From: Solobacterium sp.
Lineage (GTDB): Bacteria > Bacillota_I > Bacilli_A > Erysipelotrichales > Erysipelotrichaceae
Length of the DNA stretch: 10,903 bases
NCBI GenBank assembly: GCA_016284975.1
Contig: JAEEPV010000076.1
Coordinates: forward strand, 1-10,903
Direction: 5' to 3'
Shown here: piece after piece, positions 1 to 7,569 of the stretch
Numbering within the stretch: position 1 is the stretch's first letter
Layout: each line of letters starts with the position of its first letter
Position numbers and translations under genes: made by a program
Notes under the pieces: generated by a model
Seen by the model: the letters and a program-made list of their open reading frames with translations, nothing else
What the model was told of the DNA's origin: nothing
Database searches by the model: none

Positions 1-31
1 GATCATCGGCTTCGAAGGTGCTCATAAGTAA
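1..31 (+). CDS. 3' end of an unidentified upstream gene (partial)
   Basis: The first bases can be read as the last nine codons of a gene, IIGFEGAHK, ending in TAA at 29-31. The frame is supported only by its position: the stop is followed within eight bases by a clean terminator hairpin that must close some upstream transcript. Nine residues are too few to identify the product. Confidence 0.4.
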   Translation, partial: IIGFEGAHK

Positions 32-38
32 AAACTGG

Positions 39-70
39 AATCCCGGTATCTGCCGGGATTTTGCGTTTTT
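39..70 (+). terminator. Intrinsic terminator of the upstream gene
   Basis: A perfect 8-bp stem pairs AATCCCGG (39-46) with CCGGGATT (53-60) around a six-base loop, followed by a T-rich run to 70. This is a standard rho-independent terminator and separates the upstream gene from the reductase gene. Confidence 0.85.
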
Positions 71-82
71 AGGAAACTGTCG

Positions 83-111
83 GTGACGACGGGTTTATCG
101 TGCGCTAAAGT
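83..111 (+). promoter_or_regulatory. Possible sigma-A promoter of the reductase gene
   Basis: GTGACG (83-88, four of six to TTGACA) and TAAAGT (106-111, four of six to TATAAT) are 17 bases apart, just after the upstream terminator. Transcription would begin near 118, shortly before the ribosome site. The match is moderate and was found by eye. Confidence 0.35.
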
Positions 112-136
112 GAGGGTGGAAAAAGGAGTGCAGAAT

Positions 137-1252
137 ATGTCAGATTATCTTGGAAAAGAAACACCGAAACTGGGATTCGGTTTAATGCGTCTTCCCAGAA
201 AAGGGCTGGGCACCGATGTGGAACAGGTCAAGGCAATGGTCGATCTGTTTCTGAATGCCGGCTTTACCTATTTCGATACCGCCTTTATTTACCCGGGTTC
301 GGAGAAGGCAATCCGCAAGGCGCTCGTGGACCGTTATCCGCGGGATTCCTATACACTTGCGACGAAGATTAATGCGTTTCTGATGGCCCCGACGGAAAAG
401 GCTGCCAAGAATCAGTTCTATACCAGTCTGGAACGTACCGGAGCCGGATACTTTGACTACTATCTGCTTCATTCCCTGAAGGAAAACAATTTCCGAAAAT
501 ATGATAAATTTCATCTCTGGGATTTTGTAAAGGAACAAAAGGAAGCGGGAACGATCAAACATTTCGGGTTTTCCTTCCATGATGATCCCGACCTGCTGAA
601 CCAGATTCTGAGTGAGCATCCCGAAGTAGATTTTGTTCAGCTTCAGATCAACTACGCAGACTGGGAAAATCCGTCCGTCACTTCCCGTGCAAATTATGAA
701 ATGGCAAGAAAACACGGAAAGCCGATCGTTGTCATGGAGCCGGTAAAGGGAGGCACACTGGCAAACCCGCCGAAAGAGATCCAGACGCTGTGCAAAACCT
801 GCCATCCGGATCTTTCCTGCGCATCCTGGGCGATCCGTTTCTTGGCTTCTCTGGACGGCATTATTACGGTGCTTTCCGGTATTTCCAACGTCGCTCAGAT
901 GGAAGACAACATCTCCTATATGAAGGATTTCAAACCGCTCGATGAAGAAGAACGGAAAATCATTCAGGAGGCACAGCGGCTTCTTGGAAGATCCTCCACT
1001 GTTCAGTGCACGTCCTGTCATTACTGTACGGATGGCTGTCCGAAACAGATTGCGATCCCGGATATCTTCAGCGCCATGAATCTGCAGCTTGGAAACGGGC
1101 AGTACGAGGAAGCAAAGGAAGCGTATCAGAAGGCAACGGCCGAAGGAGGAAAAGCTTCTGACTGTATTGAATGCCGTCAGTGTGAAAATGCCTGTCCTCA
1201 GCATCTTCCGATTACAGATCATCTGAAACAGGCAAGGGAAATGTTCGAGTAA
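137..1252 (+). CDS. Aldo/keto reductase with C-terminal 4Fe-4S ferredoxin motifs
   Basis: The product (371 aa) is a cytoplasmic NAD(P)H-type aldo/keto reductase of the COG1453 kind, in which the TIM barrel is followed by a ferredoxin-like tail. The catalytic tetrad is visible as D47 (FDTAFIYPG), Y52, K77 (LATKINAF) and H112 (YLLHS). The tail holds two cysteine sets, C291-C294-C297-C301 and C343-C346-C349-C353, each followed by proline, consistent with two 4Fe-4S clusters. I chose ATG 137 over an in-frame upstream ATG at 83 because AAAAGGAG (121-128) lies eight bases before it and because family homology begins at this point (ETPKLGFGLMRLP). It is a single-gene unit with its own possible promoter, converging on the channel gene. 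The substrate is unknown for this subfamily; a ferredoxin-linked reduction is an inference from the clusters. Confidence 0.93.
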   Translation: MSDYLGKETPKLGFGLMRLPRKGLGTDVEQVKAMVDLFLNAGFTYFDTAFIYPGSEKAIRKALVDRYPRDSYTLATKINAFLMAPTEKAAKNQFYTSLERTGAGYFDYYLLHSLKENNFRKYDKFHLWDFVKEQKEAGTIKHFGFSFHDDPDLLNQILSEHPEVDFVQLQINYADWENPSVTSRANYEMARKHGKPIVVMEPVKGGTLANPPKEIQTLCKTCHPDLSCASWAIRFLASLDGIITVLSGISNVAQMEDNISYMKDFKPLDEEERKIIQEAQRLLGRSSTVQCTSCHYCTDGCPKQIAIPDIFSAMNLQLGNGQYEEAKEAYQKATAEGGKASDCIECRQCENACPQHLPITDHLKQAREMFE

Positions 1253-1253
1253 A

Positions 1254-1280
1254 AAAATACCGGTCAGTCGGTATTTTCCT
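1254..1280. terminator. Shared convergent terminator
   Basis: A perfect 9-bp stem pairs AAAATACCG (1254-1262) with CGGTATTTT (1269-1277) around the loop GTCAGT. Read leftwards, the 3' arm continues into a run of seven T on the minus strand (A 1251-1257), making a good terminator for the channel transcript. Read rightwards, the T run is only four bases and lies in the stem, so it is weaker for the reductase. The channel gene's stop codon (1264-1266) sits inside the loop. Confidence 0.75.
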
Positions 1281-2247
1281 GATCGGGAATGAAGTCCGTT
1301 TCTTCCACAGTCAGGATCTGATCCTTCATCTGAATCGAAACGGAAGGGGAAGGATTCATGATGACATCCCCGCGCTTGATGACTAACAGCCTGAGACCGC
1401 TCAGCTGTTCAATCTCCTTTACCGTCTTATTGATCCAGAGCGAATCGATATCAATTATTACGGTATTGAGATGAGACTCCATGGAGGAAGGATCAATTTC
1501 CGCGCGATGTGCCTGTTCCACAAAACCGGCAGAAATGATACCGGTCGGAATCGCGACAACGCATACACCGAGGAAGGAGATGATGATGCCGATGATCTTG
1601 CCGACCGTCGTGATGGGATAGATATCACCGTAGCCAACGGTCAGAACAGCCGACATACTCCACCAGATACCGGACAGCGCATTCCGGAATGCCTCTGGCT
1701 GGGCAGCGTGCTCCGCGGAATACATGCAGAGGGAACTGGAAATCATCAGTACAAAAATAATGAAGAAGGAACTCGCAAGCTGAGTTCTTTTTTCATAAAT
1801 AACATTGGAGATGACATGAAAGCTGTCGATTGTCTTATTGATACGGAACAGATGAAAGATTCGTACGATTCTCAGCATCCGGAATGCAACAAATCCGGAC
1901 AGGAAGAAGAACGGCAGGATCGTAAGCAGTTCAATGATACCGTCGAAGGATGTGATAAAGGCAATCATCGCTCCAAGACGAGTCTTGTCCGGATAGCGAA
2001 GATCGGAAGTCCAGAGACGAAGTAAATACTCAATCAGAAAGATCATGAGTGTTACTTCTTCAACGGCGTTGAACAGGTCTTTATAAGCACTCAGTGATTC
2101 AAAGGTCTGAAGGAATGTTACAAGAATGTTCAGAATGATTACAACCGTAAGAAAAATATCAAACATCCTGCTGATCAGGTCATTCTTGTTTCCGATTTCA
2201 ATGGTCTGGTAAACGCGCTGTTTGAATTCTTTGCTGATAGGTATCAT
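1264..2247 (-). CDS. Voltage-gated-type potassium channel with C-terminal regulatory domain
   Basis: The product (327 aa) is an integral membrane K+ channel of the six-helix voltage-gated superfamily. Hydrophobic segments start near residues 29, 58, 93 and 111; an S4-like helix around 121-138 has arginines R123, R126, R129 and R135 at three- or six-residue steps. A further helix (about 157-174) leads to the pore loop with the selectivity filter TVGYGD at 203-208, then the last helix (215-240). Residues about 255-320 are hydrophilic and resemble a TrkA-C/RCK-C regulatory domain (pattern ...KEIEQLSGLRLLVIKRG...), so ligand gating is possible. It is the second gene of a leftward unit: only 14 bases separate its ATG from the stop of the flavin transferase, and no strong ribosome site is visible there, so translational coupling is likely. 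The K+ selectivity call rests on the filter and is strong; the physiological trigger is unknown. Confidence 0.9.
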   Translation of the reverse strand: MIPISKEFKQRVYQTIEIGNKNDLISRMFDIFLTVVIILNILVTFLQTFESLSAYKDLFNAVEEVTLMIFLIEYLLRLWTSDLRYPDKTRLGAMIAFITSFDGIIELLTILPFFFLSGFVAFRMLRIVRIFHLFRINKTIDSFHVISNVIYEKRTQLASSFFIIFVLMISSSLCMYSAEHAAQPEAFRNALSGIWWSMSAVLTVGYGDIYPITTVGKIIGIIISFLGVCVVAIPTGIISAGFVEQAHRAEIDPSSMESHLNTVIIDIDSLWINKTVKEIEQLSGLRLLVIKRGDVIMNPSPSVSIQMKDQILTVEETDFIPDQENTD

Positions 2248-2261
2248 GGCTCAATTATAGC

Positions 2262-3389
2262 TCAGTTCCATACCAGGTAATTTTCCAGGTTTTCTGTATA
2301 GACGATGTTGTATCCGGGCATCCGGTGTACATGGGAATCTGATACGTTCTCGGATTCCGGCAGGATCCAGATCGCTTCGGCAGACGCCCCGGACTGTTTC
2401 CGATACGCATCCAGAAGTTTCTGTCCGTCTTCGATGGAAAGCACGGTAAGTGCAGTGCTGAGACAGTCCGCATCCCCGCTGTCAGGGGTTATAACCGTCA
2501 CGGAACGGTAACGGGCTGCCGGATACAGCGTTGAAGGATCAATGATGTGCTGATAGCGTTTGCCGTCTTCTCCGATATAAAAGCGTTCATAATCACCGCT
2601 TGTCACAAAACTGTTGGTTCCTTCGATCCTTACCAGAAACAGAGCACCTTCTCCGTCCGGGTTCTGGATCCCGACATTCCAAGGGGTGCCATCCCGCTTT
2701 GAACCGATCGTACGATTGTTTCCTCCGGCGTTGATCGCCGTATGATCGGATCCGATTTCTTCAAGCTTCTTTGCGGTTTTCTCTGTCGCGAAGCCTTTGG
2801 CGATGCCGCCCACAGCGATTCGGACATCCGGATCCGTGATAAAAACAGTGCCGGCCTGTTCATCGATCACGACTGCATCAAATCCGCAATGCTGTGCCAC
2901 CTGCTTCAGTTCTTCTTCCTGCGGCAGAGGTGCCCGCTGTCCCTGTTCATTGAGGGCGATCCCCGCTGTCCGGTATTCATGCCAGACATTGAGCAGAGAA
3001 CCCATCGTAATATCAAATGCTCCATCGGACAGTTCGTAGAATTCCTGCCCTTTTTTCAGGAGCTCGATCAGTTCAGGATCCACTTTGACCGGGGCAACGC
3101 CGGCCTGATCATTGACGGTTTTGAGATTATTGATGCCTTCATAGTCGTTGTAAATGTCAAAAAGATTGTTATAGTAACGGAAGCTTTCACAGAGAACAGT
3201 GAAGCGGGAGTTAAAGGCTTCCGCTTCATCTGTCTGCTCAATCAGTGTAATCACCGTATCAAAACCGGAATCCAGAGTGACGTTCTGCATGGTCTGCCAG
3301 GATTCTTTGTTTGGTTTTTCAGTTTCTGCGCATCCGCTCAATACGCTCATGGCAAGAACAGCCGCAAGGATCATTTTTCGATAAAACAT
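2262..3389 (-). CDS. apbE: FAD:protein FMN transferase lipoprotein (ApbE family)
   Basis: The product (375 aa) transfers FMN from FAD onto a threonine of target proteins outside the membrane; known targets include RnfG and RnfD. A lipoprotein signal is seen: basic N-end (MFYRK), a hydrophobic stretch, and lipobox LSGC with the lipidated Cys at 20. ApbE motifs follow in order: GAFDITMGSLLNVW (123-136), GGIAKGFATE (194-203), AGGNNRTIG (221-229), TSGDYERFY (263-271), HIIDPSTLYPA (281-291) and DADCLSTALTVL (306-317), whose Asp lies where the family binds metal. The usual HIIDPxTGYP reads STLYP here, replacing the glycine by leucine. In-frame stops lie just upstream, so the start is ATG 3389 or ATG 3374; neither has an ideal ribosome site (AGG is only one base before 3389). 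It is transcribed divergently from rnfC and sits upstream of the K+ channel. Rnf flavinylation is the likely job, inferred from context. Confidence 0.92.
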   Translation of the reverse strand: MFYRKMILAAVLAMSVLSGCAETEKPNKESWQTMQNVTLDSGFDTVITLIEQTDEAEAFNSRFTVLCESFRYYNNLFDIYNDYEGINNLKTVNDQAGVAPVKVDPELIELLKKGQEFYELSDGAFDITMGSLLNVWHEYRTAGIALNEQGQRAPLPQEEELKQVAQHCGFDAVVIDEQAGTVFITDPDVRIAVGGIAKGFATEKTAKKLEEIGSDHTAINAGGNNRTIGSKRDGTPWNVGIQNPDGEGALFLVRIEGTNSFVTSGDYERFYIGEDGKRYQHIIDPSTLYPAARYRSVTVITPDSGDADCLSTALTVLSIEDGQKLLDAYRKQSGASAEAIWILPESENVSDSHVHRMPGYNIVYTENLENYLVWN

Positions 3390-3493
3390 ACCTGCATTTT
3401 ATCATGCCTTATTATTTAAAAATAACGAAAGCGTATACATTTCTGTTTAATGATATAATTGCCTTGTTTTAATAAAGAAAGGGAAAGAACATT
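3390..3493. promoter_or_regulatory. Divergent apbE / rnf control region
   Basis: This 104-bp AT-rich gap separates the two divergent units. Facing right it holds the extended -10 promoter described separately. Facing left, the minus strand reads TGATAAAAT (3397-3405), an extended -10-like match, but it lies so close to ATG 3389 that the transcript would be nearly leaderless, and no good -35 is seen. An imperfect AT palindrome (TTATTATTTAAAAATAA, 3409-3425) lies between the two candidates and could be an operator; that is speculative. Confidence 0.45.
3451..3459 (+). promoter_or_regulatory. Extended -10 promoter of the rnf operon
   Basis: TGATATAAT is a perfect extended -10 element (TG-N-TATAAT; hexamer at 3454-3459). 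The positions 16-18 bases upstream do not resemble TTGACA, as is common for extended -10 promoters. Transcription would start near 3466, giving a leader of about 28 bases with a purine-rich AAAGGG site (3478-3483) before the rnfC ATG. Confidence 0.65.
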
Positions 3494-4780
3494 ATGTCAA
3501 TTTTAACCGGACCGATGCGCTTTCATCTCGACGGGCAAAAAGAACTGACTGCTCACAAGGCTGTTCTTAAATTGCCGGAACCGGACGACCTCTATATTCC
3601 GCTGGTAAACGGGCGTGCAGCCTGCACTCCGACGGTAAAAGAGGGAGATGAAGTCAAAGTCGGACAAAAAATCGGCGAACCTTCGGATGGCTTCTGGTTT
3701 GTGCCGATTTTCTCGCCGGTATCAGGAACTGTGGTAGGCATTGAAAAACGCATGACCACAATGCTGAAACCGGGTGACCACCTGCACATCCGCAATGATC
3801 ATAAGTACTCTGCAGTGCGGGCATTTAAGTCGTTGGATTATGAAAATGCATCCCGAGAGGAACTGCTTGAGTTTGTGAAGAACGCAGGTATGGCTGGACT
3901 TGGCGGTGCGGGATTCCCAACCTTCAACAAGTACACGAAACCGGATGGAATTGACCTCTTTATCATCAATGCGGTGGAGTGTGAACCGTATCTGACTGCG
4001 GACTATGCCAATTCCATGGCAAATCCGGAACTGATGCGTGAAGGAGCACTGGCACTTCTGAAGCTCTCTGGCGCACCGAAGGGGAAGATTGCGGTCAAGG
4101 AAGACAAGAAAGACCTGATCGAAGTTCTGCATAAGCAGTTCGACGGAACACCGATTGAAGTGGCGGAGGTAGAGGATATCTATCCGGCAGGATGGGAACG
4201 CACTCTGATCTACATGCTTACCGGTAAACGGTATGACCGTCTGCCTGCAGAAGCCGGCTGTATCCTGAACAACGTCAGTACCTGTATCGCACTCGGCAAT
4301 GCCCTGAAGAACGGCATGCCGATTACCGAGAAGTATCTGACGGTATCCGGAGACGGTGTGCAGAATCCGCAGAATGTTATCGTACCGATTGGTACACCTG
4401 CTGCAGAAGTTGTCAAAGCCTGTGGCGGATATGTCGGTGAAGACTGCCTGCTCATTGCCGGCGGACCGATGATGGGACGTACGATTCCGAATGATCAGTT
4501 CGTGGTTGGTCTTGCCAACAATGGTCTGACCGTTCTGCAGCACAGAGAAGAATTCTCCGTCAAGTGCCTGCGCTGCGGCAAGTGCACGGAGACCTGTCCG
4601 TCCGGTCTGATGCCGGTTCGCATCAACATGGCGGAGAAGGCAAAGGACATCGACACATTGAAGAAACTCAGCATCATGGACTGCATCGAATGCGGTCTGT
4701 GTACATACATCTGTCCGTCCAAACTGGATGTCACAGAAGGAATCCGCAGAGCGAAGCGTTATATGACGCTGGTGAAATAA
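3494..4780 (+). CDS. rnfC: Rnf complex subunit C (RnfC)
   Basis: RnfC is the peripheral cytoplasmic NADH/FMN subunit of the ferredoxin:NAD+ oxidoreductase. The 428-aa product has the N-terminal RnfC region (1-100), a 51-kDa-like nucleotide region with the glycine-rich GMAGLGGAGFPTFNKY (132-147) and NAVECEPYLTADY (159-171), an SLBB-type segment (about 280-312), and two 4Fe-4S motifs: C358-C361-C364-C368 (CLRCGKCTETCP) and C397-C400-C403-C407 (CIECGLCTYICP). The length fits the short clostridial type without the long Ala/Lys tail of gammaproteobacterial RnfC. The ATG follows AAAGGG with about ten bases between, and homology begins at the first residues. First gene of the operon; 19 bases separate it from rnfD. 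Confidence 0.97.
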   Translation: MSILTGPMRFHLDGQKELTAHKAVLKLPEPDDLYIPLVNGRAACTPTVKEGDEVKVGQKIGEPSDGFWFVPIFSPVSGTVVGIEKRMTTMLKPGDHLHIRNDHKYSAVRAFKSLDYENASREELLEFVKNAGMAGLGGAGFPTFNKYTKPDGIDLFIINAVECEPYLTADYANSMANPELMREGALALLKLSGAPKGKIAVKEDKKDLIEVLHKQFDGTPIEVAEVEDIYPAGWERTLIYMLTGKRYDRLPAEAGCILNNVSTCIALGNALKNGMPITEKYLTVSGDGVQNPQNVIVPIGTPAAEVVKACGGYVGEDCLLIAGGPMMGRTIPNDQFVVGLANNGLTVLQHREEFSVKCLRCGKCTETCPSGLMPVRINMAEKAKDIDTLKKLSIMDCIECGLCTYICPSKLDVTEGIRRAKRYMTLVK

Positions 4781-4799
4781 GGGAGGGGGAAGAAAACAT

Positions 4800-6320
4800 A
4801 TGAAACTGACATTTAATCCCTCACCGAACTATCGCAACGAACAGAGCACTGTATCCATCATGAAGGATGTGCTGCTGTGTCTGCTGGCGGTGGATCTCTA
4901 CGCGGTAATCTACTACTGTGCGGCATACGGGGCGCAATACGGACTTCGGGTCGTTCTGATGACGCTTACGGCGTGTGTTTCCGCACTTCTGACAGATGTG
5001 ATCTATTACAAGGTCTTGAAAAAGGATGTCATCAAAGAAGTTAAATCTTCGTTCTCGCTCATCACTGCATTGATCATTGTTCTGATTTCCCGCATCAGCA
5101 CCGCATACTATGCGATCGTTGTTGCGACCGTGATTGCGATCTTCTTCGGAAAACTCGTATTCGGCGGTTTCGGACAGAACATCTTCAACCCGGCAGCGTT
5201 CGGTGCTGCAATCATCATGGGCAACTTTGCCGGCAGCTACAGTGCGGACTTCGCAACGAGCGCAACTCCGACCATGGCAGCCAAGTCCCTTGGCTGGATG
5301 ATTACGAGCGGCGAATTCAGCTCCTTTATCTCCAGTTATGGTGGTCTTGGAAGGATGTTTCTTGGTCAGTATGCCAGCACGATCGGCAGCCCCTGCGCGC
5401 TTTTGATTCTGCTGTGCGGCGCATATCTGATCTGGAACCGTGACATTGACTGGCAGACACCGGTCTTCTATATCGGAACCGTATTTGTAGAAGCACTGAT
5501 CATCGGTTTAATGCATGGTGCCGGAATTGAATATGCATTATTCTCCGTACTGGCCGGCGGCGTCATCTTCGGCGGCGTATTCATGGCAACCGATCCGGTT
5601 ACCACACCGGTATCTCTTCCGGGCAGAATACTGTGGGCAGTTGGATGTGCATCTCTGACCCTGATTATTCGTGACAAGTCCAACCTGTCCGATGGTGTTC
5701 TGTTTGCGATCCTGCTTATGAACATGCTGACACCGGCTATCGACAAACTGTTCGACGGCAACCAGATTAAGGATGCGGACAAGTTCAAGCGCAATGTGCT
5801 GATCGGATCTGCATGCTCCATCGCACTGACACTTCTGGTTGGTACATCGGTCAAATCCGCTTCTGAAAAGGCATCTGCTGTTTCTGAGAGTGAAACACCT
5901 GCAGAAACCGGCGGAGCTCCTGCAGCATCTGCAAACTTCGGTGAAGCACTGCCGATGTCGTATAACTTCAATGCCAACAAGGCTTCCTGTGAAATTGACG
6001 GGACAGAGGGTGACGTGATCCGTTATTCCTGCAAGGCCAAAGGGTTCGGACTTGTGACCAATGCCGACGGTGACTATCAGATGAATGAAGCGATGGTCGT
6101 TGTAAACAAGGCAGAAGGCAAGGTAACCAGCATGAACGTCATTACATTCGGCGAGACGGGCGGAGTTGGTGATGCGGCTACCTCAGATGAAGCACTTGCA
6201 CAGTTTGAAGGCAAGGGTCTCGATGATGAAGTCAATCTGGTGACCGGCGCGACCTTTACGACAAGATCGTTTGCCTCTATGGCTCAGGCGGCACTTAAGG
6301 CAGCCGCAGAAGGAGAATGA
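4800..6320 (+). CDS. rnfD: RnfD fused to an extra C-terminal FMN-binding domain
   Basis: The 506-aa product is much longer than usual RnfD (about 310-350 aa). Residues 1 to about 320 are a normal RnfD membrane core of about nine hydrophobic segments, containing FATSATPT (151-158), the covalent FMN site; T156 is the expected flavinylated residue. After the normal end of the family (MNMLTPAIDKLFDG) there is a basic stretch (KFKR), an additional helix at about 332-351, an Ala/Ser/Glu-rich linker (352-380), and an FMN_bind-like domain (about 381-500). That domain has FGETGGVG (450-457), like the ETxGxG of RnfG, and TGATFT (482-487), where T485 matches the flavinylated Thr of SGAT motifs. The added helix would place this domain outside the cell, where ApbE works. 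The reading frame is unbroken. The ribosome site is GGGAGGGGG (4781-4789). The RnfD identity is certain; covalent FMN on T485 is predicted. Confidence 0.95.
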   Translation: MKLTFNPSPNYRNEQSTVSIMKDVLLCLLAVDLYAVIYYCAAYGAQYGLRVVLMTLTACVSALLTDVIYYKVLKKDVIKEVKSSFSLITALIIVLISRISTAYYAIVVATVIAIFFGKLVFGGFGQNIFNPAAFGAAIIMGNFAGSYSADFATSATPTMAAKSLGWMITSGEFSSFISSYGGLGRMFLGQYASTIGSPCALLILLCGAYLIWNRDIDWQTPVFYIGTVFVEALIIGLMHGAGIEYALFSVLAGGVIFGGVFMATDPVTTPVSLPGRILWAVGCASLTLIIRDKSNLSDGVLFAILLMNMLTPAIDKLFDGNQIKDADKFKRNVLIGSACSIALTLLVGTSVKSASEKASAVSESETPAETGGAPAASANFGEALPMSYNFNANKASCEIDGTEGDVIRYSCKAKGFGLVTNADGDYQMNEAMVVVNKAEGKVTSMNVITFGETGGVGDAATSDEALAQFEGKGLDDEVNLVTGATFTTRSFASMAQAALKAAAEGE

Positions 6321-6321
6321 T

Positions 6322-6828
6322 ATGAAGAAAGACAGTATCCTTTATAAAGTTGTTCTCCTTGGTGTGCTCTGCGCAATCTGCGGGGCATTGCTTGCCGGAG
6401 TCAACGCAATTACTGCTCCGATTATTGCGGATGCGGCGATTGCCAATGAGAAAGTCAATCTCGAGAAGATCTATCCGGGCGCTTCGTTTACTGCTGTGGA
6501 TTACAGTGACGATTCCGGACTGATTCTCGGAGTCTACCGTGCAGAAGGAAAAGGCATGATCTACAAGGTTAAGGGTGTAGGCTACAATGCCGATGGCTTT
6601 ACCTATCTGCTTGCATTCAACGAAGACGGTTCGGTCGGAGGTTTCCAGGTTCTTGAGGAAAACGAGACAGCCGGATTCGGAAAACGCTGCTTTGAGGACG
6701 AATATGTTTCTCAGATCAACGCTCTGACGAGCTCCGATACAGCACCATTGCTGTCCGGTGCGACATTGACATCAACTGCGATTCAGAAGGGCTTCGACGC
6801 TGCGAAGACGCTCTTCGACGCCAGATAA
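6322..6828 (+). CDS. rnfG: Rnf complex subunit G (RnfG), covalent FMN protein
   Basis: The 168-aa product has one N-terminal membrane anchor (about 8-30) and an extracytoplasmic FMN_bind domain. ETAGFG (115-120) and LSGATLTS (144-151) are the family signatures; T148 is the expected ApbE-modified threonine. It passes electrons between the membrane iron centre and RnfD. ATG 6322 is chosen over longer in-frame starts because AGGAG (6311-6315) lies six bases upstream and the stop of rnfD (6318-6320) ends one base before; the protein then begins with the anchor. The spacing between the ETAGFG and SGAT motifs looks compressed compared with the domain fused to RnfD, whose QFEGKGL...VTGAT arrangement is closer to textbook RnfG. 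It is therefore not a recent duplicate of that domain. Confidence 0.95.
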   Translation: MKKDSILYKVVLLGVLCAICGALLAGVNAITAPIIADAAIANEKVNLEKIYPGASFTAVDYSDDSGLILGVYRAEGKGMIYKVKGVGYNADGFTYLLAFNEDGSVGGFQVLEENETAGFGKRCFEDEYVSQINALTSSDTAPLLSGATLTSTAIQKGFDAAKTLFDAR

Positions 6829-6840
6829 GAGGAGGCAGTT

Positions 6841-7566
6841 ATGAGTGAATCCAAAAAGAAACGTGGTTTCTGGTCCGAGATGATCTATAACAATCCGGTA
6901 TTCGGATTGTATCTCGGCATCTGCTCCACCCTGGCAATTACCACAACGCTGAACAATGCGATCGGTATGGGTATCGCGGTAATCGTCGTTCTGACGATTT
7001 CCAATATTGTGATCTCTCTGATCGCTCCGCTGACACCGGATGAGATCCACATTCCGGTCTACATCGTTGTCATCGCTACACTGGTTACGGTTGTAGGCAT
7101 GCTGATGCAGGCCTTCACACCAGAGCTCTACAGCACACTGGGGACATTCATCGATCTGATCGTTGTTAACTGTATCATTCTTGGACGTGCAGAAGCATTT
7201 GCCTGCTCGAATTCGGTTTCCGATTCGGCAAGAGACGGTATCATGATGGGTCTGTCCTATACGTTCTCGCTTCTGGCTATGAGTCTCATTCGCCAGGTTC
7301 TCGGAACCGGACTGCTGGAGTTCTCCAATCCCGCAACCAATCAGACAATCTTCTCGCTCCGTCTGATTCCGGCAGGATTTGAAATTCCGGTATTCACAAC
7401 ACAGACCGGCGCATTCCTGACATTTGCACTGCTTGCGGCAGGTGTTGCGGCGATCAAAAACAACGATGAAAAGAAGGCTGCTGAAGCCGAAAAGGCAAAA
7501 GCTGCAGCTGCCAAAGCTGCTGCGCAGGCAACAGCCGCTTCCGTAAAGGCAAAGGAGGCCGCGTAA
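6841..7566 (+). CDS. rnfE: Rnf complex subunit E (RnfE) with Ala/Lys-rich tail
   Basis: RnfE is a six-helix membrane subunit homologous to NqrD and forms, with RnfA, the iron centre buried in the membrane. The 241-aa product keeps both expected cysteines: C28 in LGICSTLAIT and C111 in VVNCIILGRAEAFA. The usual LGxCP reads LGICS. C122 is an additional cysteine close to the second motif. From about residue 206 to the end there is a low-complexity cytoplasmic tail of alternating Ala, Lys and Glu, predicted helical. The ribosome site AGGAGG (6830-6835) stands five bases before ATG 6841. The tail's last codons also encode the ribosome site of rnfA (AAAGGAGG, 7551-7558). Confidence 0.96.
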   Translation: MSESKKKRGFWSEMIYNNPVFGLYLGICSTLAITTTLNNAIGMGIAVIVVLTISNIVISLIAPLTPDEIHIPVYIVVIATLVTVVGMLMQAFTPELYSTLGTFIDLIVVNCIILGRAEAFACSNSVSDSARDGIMMGLSYTFSLLAMSLIRQVLGTGLLEFSNPATNQTIFSLRLIPAGFEIPVFTTQTGAFLTFALLAAGVAAIKNNDEKKAAEAEKAKAAAAKAAAQATAASVKAKEAA

Positions 7567-7569
7567 GGT

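Noticed and set aside
83..136. N-terminal extension of the aldo/keto reductase from an upstream ATG
   Set aside because: No ribosome site precedes 83, the extra 18 residues are not family-like, and a good site stands before ATG 137.
182..1222. Long open frame on the minus strand opposite the aldo/keto reductase gene
   Set aside because: It lies entirely antisense to a gene with firm catalytic and cluster motifs, its translation is rich in Arg, Phe and Cys without any recognisable domain, and no ribosome site is evident.
3722..4543. Long minus-strand frame opposite rnfC
   Set aside because: The rnfC frame has full family homology over this whole stretch; the antisense translation shows no domain and looks like a codon-bias shadow.
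6271..6321. Longer RnfG starting inside rnfD
   Set aside because: ATG 6322 has a well-spaced AGGAG and starts directly at the membrane anchor; the extension (MPLWLRRHLRQPQKEND) is an out-of-frame read of the rnfD end.
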